Assembly (NCBI GenBank): GCA_012656075.1 | Contig: JAAKBF010000393.1 | Location: 62,001-126,000, forward strand | Source: Phytophthora hibernalis | Taxonomy: Eukaryota; Oomycota; Peronosporomycetes; Peronosporales; Peronosporaceae | Reading direction: 5' to 3' | Length of the DNA: 64,000 nt | Part shown: positions 56,417 to 64,000 of the stretch, piece after piece | How the letters are laid out: every line of letters begins with the position of its first letter | Numbering within the stretch: position 1 is the stretch's first letter | Made by a program: the position numbers and the translations under genes | Notes under the pieces: generated by a model | Seen by the model: the letters and a program-made list of their open reading frames with translations, nothing else | Databases searched by the model: none | What the model was told of the DNA's origin: nothing

Positions 56417-56675
56417 TGTAGTAGGGTCCATGATTTGAATTCGCCTCTCAGGAAGATCAGACTGCGTGCTTTGGAAAAAGTGTAGAGGCTTCAGATTGAG
56501 CTCGTGTACTTGTTGATGACGTCTATTGGATACACCTTGCCATCCTTATACAATCTATATCCCGTTTGCTTGCCGTAGTTCCTTGCTTGGCCACCTCTAA
56601 TATTCCTTGGTTTCATGTGTCCTCTTCACGAAAATTATACCAGTCAAAACTACAGCACACCCGTACCTCGCCAGT

Positions 56676-59508
56676 CTAAGAGGACTCGGGGTCGCGGGTT
56701 TGAGTAGGGGTCTCTGCCTTCAACTGCAACAGCTCGTCCTCGCGGGAGTTCACTGCCAATCGCAGTCGACGGTTCTCCACCTCCAGCTCGCGGATTTTGC
56801 TCATCCGCGTTTCTTGCTCAGCTTGGGCGATCTCAAGACCGCGCACGAATTCGCGTAGCAGTTCCTTCTGCTTGTACAGCTCAGCCTCCTCCGTGCGCTG
56901 CCACCTGCCGACACGCTGGTCCATTTTAGACAATTCGTCCAGATACTTGTTCTTGAGCATTGAAGTGAGCGATGGCCGAGCACTACTCGATGAAGCTAAA
57001 GGTGGAGCTGGTGGCGCCGGAATCGGTGTCGGAGCAACTGGAGCTTCTTCCTGTAGCCCTTCGGGGTTTGTCGGAGTATTGTGCGCGTCTTCCTCGTTTT
57101 CAGGTTCTTCTTCTGCATCTCCGTCATACTCTTCTTTGGTTTCTGCGAGGTCGTCATCGACGTCCGTTAGGTGTCGAGACGACGAAGCCGACAGCGGAAG
57201 CGTCTTCGTACTTGCACTTCCACCGCTGCCAACCAACGTCTTGTTGGACGTGTTGGCGGAGCTTCCAGAGTGAACAAGGCGTGGACGCGCATGATCATCG
57301 TCCTTGCCTTCCTCTTCCTCAACAGGTTCTGGTTGGGCGATACTGACGCTGCTGGTGCTGTGCACAGGTTCGCGACGCAGCAGCGGCCGTGTTGCAGCTC
57401 TGGATTGGGTTTGAGGTGCCTGAGACTCCCTCTCAGCCTGTTGTCGTGCTGCAAGTTGTCTCGGTGTTGGCTTTCGTTGGGGTTGAGCTACAGCAGCGGG
57501 TTCACCACGTCGCGTTGTCTGAATTGGCGGGGCACTTCCCACGGTTGTGGGGGCGTGTTCATAGCAGGAAACGTATCTTCGTCGACTGACGCGAGCTCCT
57601 CCTCATCAGGCCGGTCCTGAGCTTGCGACGAGTTCAAAATCACGCGATTGATGTTGTTGATGGCAAATTTGAGTTCCATCTGCCGTTCGTCGAGTGTTGA
57701 CTTGGTTGACGTACTCATCGGTGCTGGTCCTCTCGGTCTTCGGCGTAGTTGTAGATGATCCAGTTGCTCTTCTAACTCGTGAATACGAGCTCGGTACTTC
57801 TTCAGCAGCGCCGACTCGCCCAAACCTTCGTTTACAACCACACGATTGCGTACTCGTCGCGCGCGACTTGCAAACTTCAACGTGTTGTGGGTCTCCGATA
57901 GACACTCGACGGATGGGGAAGCCGTGCAGACAATTGCAATCTGAGCCTGGCCGCCTAGCGATGGCTGTAAAATCCGCGTAAGTTTGGAATTGCGATACGG
58001 CAAATGCGGCGTGCTAGGAATCCGAACGCCTCCTGGTCCTTTCCTGTGTCGGTCGCGACTGAGCTTCCAGATGATGTGCCCTAACGTGAGCAAGCTGCGG
58101 TTGATGAACTTGCCTTCTTCTAAAGCCTGCCCTGTAGTGTTGGCTAGCCGAACGCTCTCGGAGCCGGCGAGATCGATAATGTTGAGTGTCGCCGAACGCA
58201 CTGGCGCCACTTCGCCTCGGTCTCGACTGTTCCGTTGCGCTTGACTCTCGATCACCTTCAAGCAAGCACAAGCCAGAGAGAAAGCGTGAGTAAGTGAGTC
58301 AGTTCAAAGCTCTGTGCCACTGTGTAGCAGCGTCGAGACGCTCCCTTTCTGCTGAGACTGTCCACGTAGCGCGGATCGACAAGCAAAACAAAAACGATTC
58401 TACCATTCGAAACACGACGTGAGACCTGGAGGATTGGTCGTTCGACTCGGTCATGGCCATGTGACGGTGCAGGTTGCCCACCTCCACGAGCGACAGCACG
58501 TGCTCTGTGGACAGCACAATCTCCTCCCGTAAGCCTTTGATCACCACGTCTTTGGTGACGAACCCATCTCTAGCATTGCCAGCTCCGGCAGCTCCTCGGT
58601 TGTGCACATCATAGATCTTGATGTCCGATTTCGCGCCGGCCGCCAGCAAATCGTGGATCCGCTCGTTGTAAATCTCCAAATACGAAAAGCGCAATAGAAA
58701 CTCCATGCTAGGGTGCCGTGCAATATGGTCAAAGATATCCTGCACGCCTAACTGAATAATACCAGGATCTCCTCGCCCACCCTGCAAAAACACGAAAAGT
58801 AGTCAGCACAAAGAGTCGGTCCACGGTCGATTACCAAAACAGTCAAAAAGTCAACTTTCACCAACCTGCATCGTGTACGTCTTGCCTGTGCCTGTTTGTC
58901 CGTACAGGAACACGGACGAGTGGTAGCCTTCCGTAGCTGCCATGATGGCATCCTACGCACCAAAACAGCGACAAAGTTAGTTTGTCGTAACTTTTGTGTA
59001 AAAGTTTCGGGGTGGGATGTCCGCATCCTTGTACGATAAAGGCAGCCAAGTGACCAAAAAGGCCCAAAAGGGACAATGGCTCACTCTTATTTGGCCCATT
59101 ACCTTGACGGTCTCGTCGTACACTTTTTGGGTTTGTGTCGCAGGGGGTACAAATAGTCGAAAGTGTAGGAAGACGGTAAAGTGGACCCCGAGTCCCGCAG
59201 TGCCGAAGAGCTGGAGGACGCTGTGGATCCCCCACTTCGTTTCTTCTCTTCACCGTCACTATTGACCACCCGCGTCGGGATCTGCGCTGGGAAAATCTGC
59301 TGATAAATAGTGTTCTCGTGCCTAATTGGTCGCACACAAAATTTGGGTCGTCAGCACCAAAAACTGCAACGAAAGATCGTCACAATTGGTACCAGGTCCA
59401 GGCCGCTTTGCCGCCGGCCTTGAGCTTCTCGTTGCGCGTGAAGGGGCGCAGGCGGACGCCCACTTTGATGCGTTTGTCTCGTCCGGGGGCGGCCGTGTTG
59501 GGGGCCAT
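56676..59508 (-). CDS. Kinesin motor protein, CENP-E/kinesin-7-like
   Basis: Probable start ATG 59508 (MAPNTAAPGRDKRIKVGVRLRPF). Exons include 59400-59508 (approximate), 59103-59357 (approximate), 58866-58952, 58404-58781 and 56676-58255. The P-loop is GQTGTGKTYTM, switch I SNDQSSRSHVVF, and switch II NIIDLAGSESVRLAN; RVRNRVVVNE marks the end of the motor and neck. The motor head is N-terminal, so it should be plus-end directed. A short coiled neck follows, then a long disordered region rich in P, S, E and D, and a C-terminal coiled coil (KMDQRVGRWQRTEEAELYKQ). Frame changes at about 59325, 59143-59147 and 57495-57498 fit missing bases. Kinesin-7 assignment rests on the motor's GGRGDPGII and neck; other classes are possible. 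Confidence 0.87.
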
Positions 59509-59867
59509 GGCGACGCCGGGGGAGAGTGCGAATCCGAGACTAAGGCGGGGATTGTTCCGGCTCCGCGGCGCTGCTACAGACGGCGCAGAGAGCGCGCGCA
59601 TGCGGCAATACCGTCGTCCCATCCACGTCGTGGGCCATCGTGTGTGCTCCACACCACTTTGGACTCAAGTGGCCCTGCAATTGCCACGTTGCGACTCGGC
59701 GTGGAGACGACCGACAGGAGACGCGATGGGTTCGTTTTCCAGCGAACTATTATATCTACAGTGTACATGTAGCTTCATACATTTGGCACTGACTCCTGCA
59801 GAGGTTGGGAGCTTGACGGTCGGCGGATTCCGCTCGGCGGGGACGAACGTCCGCAGAACTCGAGTAA

Positions 59868-60254
59868 GTGCCTAGAGCCCTTGATCCTCTGCCTGCTCCA
59901 GTCGTTCGCAGACCCGATCAGAAAGGTCAAGGCGAGAGTGGCACTGGAGCTGTACAGCACCAGTCAAGGGCGGTGACTCAAAAGCAAATTGCGTTCTTCC
60001 TGCAAGAGCGAGCAGAGGACATGAGATTGAATGTCTCGACTCTGCGGTTTAGTGGGGTGGTCGGTATTGTGCCACCGTGGCAATGTGTTGCGTGTGAGCT
60101 GGGTCAGACACATTTGCAGCTTACTGTTCGTGAATTGATCCCCGGAGCAAGTTACTACAGTTGCAGGACAGGTATCTCAAGTGGAGACTTTCAAGATGTC
60201 TATTGCTCACAATCGGACGACCGACTTCACTTTCCAAGATCGATCTTTGTGTAG
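59868..60254 (+). CDS. Weak candidate gene, unknown function
   Basis: An open frame of 128 codons. Segments such as QKQIAFFLQERAEDMRLNV and VVGIVPPWQCVACELGQTHL have coding-like composition, but an overlapping frame also yields plausible text (LELYSTSQGR and later NRTTDFTFQDRSLCRKGRVD). It may be one or more exons of a small gene with the same frame problems as its neighbours, or non-coding. No family is recognised. It lies between the divergent kinesin start and pantothenate synthetase. Confidence 0.25.
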   Translation: MPRALDPLPAPVVRRPDQKGQGESGTGAVQHQSRAVTQKQIAFFLQERAEDMRLNVSTLRFSGVVGIVPPWQCVACELGQTHLQLTVRELIPGASYYSCRTGISSGDFQDVYCSQSDDRLHFPRSIFV

Positions 60255-60398
60255 AAAAGGGCGTGTGGATTTAAACAAATTGGTGAAACGTTTAAACATT
60301 TTTGTTTACCTGAGCTGAAAAGCGACTTTCGTAAAATCATTTAAATGCGTTTTTACGCTAGCGGTGTTGGATAATCGGGCACCCGCCTCATATTCCTC

Positions 60399-61407
60399 AT
60401 GCTGGCCGCTTGTCGCGTGCTCCAGCGGCCTCCAGCTTCTCTCGCCACTCGCTTCTTCGCCTCCAACAACGCAGACCCAATGAAGATTCTCGAAAGCGTC
60501 TCCGCCTTCCGTCATGCGCGTCGTGCGCTGCCTCCAAGCGCGACGCTCGGCCTCGTGCCCACCATGGGAGTGCGTAAATATCCAACAATTAGTCAGATAG
60601 ATCATCTAATATCCACAAATTATCCAATATGACAGGGTCTCCATCAAGGTCACATGTCCTTGGTCAAGCAGGCCAGAGACTCGTGCGACTTCGTAGCGGC
60701 CAGTATCTTCGTGAATCCGGCACAGTTCGGCCCCAATGAGGACTATTCCAAGTATCCACGCACTTTCGAGAAGGACGTGGCGCTGCTGGAGAAGCAGGGC
60801 GTGGACCTCGTGTTCTTCCCGTCCGCGGACGAGATGTACTCGCCGCACCACCGCTGCTACGTGGACCCCGCGGGATTCGACGACCTGGTGGAGGGTCAGT
60901 GCCGCAAGGGCCACTTCCGTGGCGTCGCGACGGTAGTCTCCAAGCTCTTCAACATTATGCAGCCTACCCATGCCTTTTTCGGGCAGAAGGATGCAGCGCA
61001 GGTCGTGCTCATCAAGCGCATGGTGTCGGACCTGAACCTGCCCGTGGAGATCAATGTGGTACCGATCGTACGCGAGGCGGACGGCCTAGCGCTCTCCACA
61101 CGTAACCAGTATTTGTCCCCAGTGGAGCGTGAGGCTGCTTGTGCTGCACCGTGGTCTTGGACACGCACAGGATCTGTTCCAGAAGGCCAAGCAGAGTGGC
61201 AAGACAACGGTAAATGCGGACGAGCTACGTGATGCTGTCCGTGATGAGTACGAGCGGGAACCGCTTGTGACGGCCATCGACTATATATCGGTCGGATCGA
61301 AGGAGACCATGCAGGAGGTGTCGGAGGTCGACACGGTCGAGGGGACCATCATCTCCGTCGCCGTCAAGCTGGGACAGTGCCGACTTATCGACAACATCGT
61401 CCTGTAG
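60399..61407 (+). CDS. panC: Pantothenate synthetase (pantoate-beta-alanine ligase)
   Basis: Start ATG 60399. Exon 1 60399-60569, intron 60570-60635 (66 bp), exon 2 to 61407. After an R/A-rich leader (MLAACRVLQRPPASLATRFF), probably mitochondrial, come LGLVPTMG, LHQGHMSLV (the HIGH-type ATP motif), FVNPAQFGPNEDYSKYPR, HFRGVATVVSKLFNIM, AFFGQKDAAQ, and LALSTRNQYLS (the KMSKS-like loop). The enzyme condenses pantoate and beta-alanine with ATP, the last step of vitamin B5 synthesis. Near 61130-61145 the frame changes by one (an extra base or two missing), after which the small C-terminal domain continues (LFQKAKQSGKTTVNADELRD). Length about 330 residues is normal. The split into a leader plus bacterial-type enzyme is usual in oomycetes and plants. 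Confidence 0.92.
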
Positions 61408-61535
61408 AAGGAAGTTGCAATGAGGCGGTTGCAATGAGGCCTCAAGATTAGAGGAAACTGGTAAAACTAAATAGTGATTCATTTACGCCTGAGGGTAAGA
61501 TATGGTTGACGATAAAAGCCGTGGACGAGTGTCGA

Positions 61536-64000
61536 TTAGAAGATTCGCTTTTTCGCATCCGTAGTGTTGGTGCCCGAAAGGCCCAGCGAACGTTTGCGAC
61601 TGACAACGGCAAGTTTTGAACTCTTCTGGTTCAGCAGTGATTCATCAACCTCACCCCAGTCGATATCGTCCAGACTTTCGTCGACCGGAGCACTGGCAAT
61701 TGATTTGGTAGACTTTAGCGTGTTTATCCGCTTGTTGTTGTTGGCCTGGAAAATGGGGAGGACTTGGGAGCTAGAGAAGCCTCAACAAAATTTGGACCGG
61801 AATCCAGTGCTTCCAAGCTATCCAGCACATTATTCGAATGGGCAGTTGGTGCGGGGATTGGCGTCAGGTTGTGCTAGACCAAACAGTACGGAGTCGGTTA
61901 TCAGCCCCATCAACAGGCACGAGTAATGGATATAGTTTCGTACCTTTTCGAGGTATGTTTGCACGATGGCAATGATCGGTCCACCATACTTCTTCACACG
62001 AATGCGTCCTACACCGTCGACCTCCAACAGCTCTGCACTTGAGACTGGCACTGCATTTGCAATCGCAGCAATACCAGCAGTAGGAAGGATGTGGTACGGC
62101 ATAAGGTTATGGCTGTCGCACACACTCGCACGCCAGTCTTTCAGAAGTTGGGCAAGTGCTCCAACGTGATCTTCAGGAATTCTGTTGGCAAAAATTAACG
62201 ATCAGTTCAATTCGGCGATGACTTACAAAATCAAGGCGCATACCTCCTGGAAGACTTGGTCTCTGGAATAAGCGGGTATTCGGTTGTTGTACGAGGACGT
62301 ACAACCACCTCCACTTCGTCGTTGTCGTAGTCATCGCTAAGCTCTTCAACCGTATCGCTTGAGCTCGCTTTTTCTTCTTTGCTGCTATGTGAGTCCCTGC
62401 TGCTTTGGTTTTCTTTGGTGCAGCCTTCTTCTTTTCTTAGAAGCCTTTGCTTTCTCCCGTGGGGCACCATCGCTAGCGGATGCCCGTGTCTGATACTTCG
62501 TCTTGCATACGATACGAACGTGTTCACCCCGCATAAGCCTGCTAGCATTAATCCCAACAGATAGGAATGTCGTCGTGAACCCCTTCGCATTGGTTTGGTC
62601 CTACACATATCATCAACAATGCGTTAATTATGCCTTAGGAGCATTGCTGGCCGCTTCGACTTACCATTTCGCGCAGGTATTGCCTAAGAATCATGTGATA
62701 CAGAATACGCTCGACCTCACTGCGGGAGTAGCGTCCTTTGCCTTTGCCAAAACCTCCAAGTCGCGAGAACTGATCTTGCTTCCACTCTCTGCCCTTGACA
62801 ACCAACCCAAGAAATATTTGGGCGGTCTGTACGAGAGTTGCGGGATCACCAGTTTCTTGGAGACTTTTGACTGAATAAAATACAGAATTATGATAAGAAA
62901 AATCCTGCATCCCCTCCCCCAGCTTCATACATTGCAAACATACTCATCTCGGTCAGGGCGATGCAGTCCTTGGTTACGTCTGACTTCTCGAACGTGATTC
63001 CTAAGGCCTTGTTTTTGCAGTTGTCGCAAGTACCGTGGCACTGCTCGCTTGAAAAGTGCTCGCCAAAATACTCCAGAAGAGATGTTCGACGGCATTCCAC
63101 TTGATTATCACAGAACTCTGTCATGCGCCGGAGGTTCTGTAGGTGCACGTTACGATGCTGCATATTTTCGCGATCCTTCGTTATGAGCTTTCGACGTCGA
63201 GTCTAAAACACAGAAAAGAGTTTAGCTCTTCTATATCTTGATAATGGAATCGGAATAATTGGTTAGCATCCGGGTATACCAAGTCCAAAAACGAATAGTA
63301 GAGGATGCAGTTTGCAACATCGCCATCTCTTCCTGCTCGACCCGCTTCCTGCAAAAGGCACATCATTTCAATCAGCAAACTAAAGGCTTCAATATCTCGT
63401 AGCAGCGACACTTACTTGGTAGTAATGAGTCACAGACTGGGGAATTGTGTGGTGAATAACGTAGCGCACGTCGGGTTTATTGATTCCCATTCCAAACGCG
63501 ATAGTGGCGCAAATGAGTTTGATTTTCCCTTTGCTCCACTCGTGGTGTCGATATGCGCGGTCCTCGGGTTCCAGTCCAGCATGGTAGAACGATATTTGAC
63601 TTGCTTTTCGGGTGTTTTCAAACCCCAGCGCCTTGATAAGTTTTTTTGCTGTTTGCTCGCAGTCCTTTTTCGATAAGCTATTCAAGAAAAATAAAGTGAT
63701 AAGCAAGCGAACGGCTAGTACATCACACTACACTAAGAGGATTCGTACCAGTAAATAATTCCGGAGTCGTCGATGTGCTTCCGAACGTAATCTGCTAACT
63801 CGGTCATGAACTTGGAGGTCTTCTTGCGCACATCATACGTCAAGTTTGGTCTGAATTAACGTACACATGATTAGAGCTGTACCTCGACCCTCCCAACAAG
63901 CAATTCAGGTATACCTATTGAAGCTTGAACGCGTAATGAATGGATTGTTCAGCTTGAGATTTTTGACGATGTCTGCCTCCGTTTGTGTGTTCGCTGTTGC
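61536..64000 (-). CDS. RecQ-family DNA helicase, N-terminus beyond window
   Basis: Multi-exon gene entering from the right edge. Visible parts in order: a helicase C domain (63389-63706, FYHAGLEPEDRAYRHHEW, ICATIAFGMGINKPDVRYVI), then EAGRAGRDGDVANCILYYS with the RecQ arginine finger, a zinc-binding domain (CHGTCDNC at about 63020-63040), a winged-helix RQC piece (about 62640-62880), a charged linker with a poly-acidic stretch, an HRDC domain (about 61830-62160, LLEVDGVGRIRVKKYG), and a basic tail ending KKRIF at 61536. This is the BLM/Sgs1/WRN-type plan. RecQ helicases unwind recombination intermediates and protect stalled forks. The DEAH/ATP-binding half lies beyond position 64000. Several introns of 60-90 bp are present; their ends were not all fixed. 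Confidence 0.9.

Overview
The window looks like nuclear DNA of an oomycete, most probably Phytophthora or a close relative in the Peronosporales. The evidence is: compact genes with introns of about 55-95 bp and GT..AG ends; secreted proteins of the RxLR and Crinkler (CRN) effector classes; a KRE6/SKN1-type beta-glucan protein; RNA-binding, kinase and ankyrin gene types common in oomycetes; and hAT and PIF/Harbinger transposon DNA.

Layout. 1-28.5 kb is a dense housekeeping block on both strands: a PX-domain protein (cut by the left edge), the GINS subunit PSF2, a decayed hAT element, a small cysteine-rich protein, an RRM/CCCH zinc-finger protein, a short-chain dehydrogenase, a small secreted protein, a CAMK-type kinase, a truncated KRE6-like copy, an IQ-motif/zinc-finger protein, an unknown protein, a DUSP-domain protein, the full KRE6-like glucan protein, AFG1 ATPase, a BAR-domain protein, PDCD2, L-2-hydroxyglutarate dehydrogenase, a four-helix membrane protein and a coiled-coil protein. 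28.5-36 kb is gene-poor and holds two copies of a small protein family, a 58-bp tandem repeat and a 25-bp-arm hairpin. 36-56.4 kb is an accessory island bounded by two paralogous genes of about 1,225 codons facing opposite ways, each with ankyrin repeats, a degenerate kinase domain and an intact-looking kinase domain. Between them lie a mitochondrial tryptophanyl-tRNA synthetase, a CRN effector gene that appears split by a PIF/Harbinger transposon, a secreted EGF-module protein, and an RxLR effector followed by decayed WY-type repeats. 56.6-64 kb returns to housekeeping genes: a kinesin, pantothenate synthetase and a RecQ helicase running off the right edge.

Sequence quality. Many clearly conserved genes change reading frame at short homopolymers, almost always as if one base were missing. 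More than twenty such sites occur in at least fourteen genes. This reads as a deletion-type sequencing or assembly error rather than mass pseudogenisation, so I annotate those genes as functional and flag each break. Exon joins were inferred by hand from frame, splice signals and family knowledge. No alignment or search was run.
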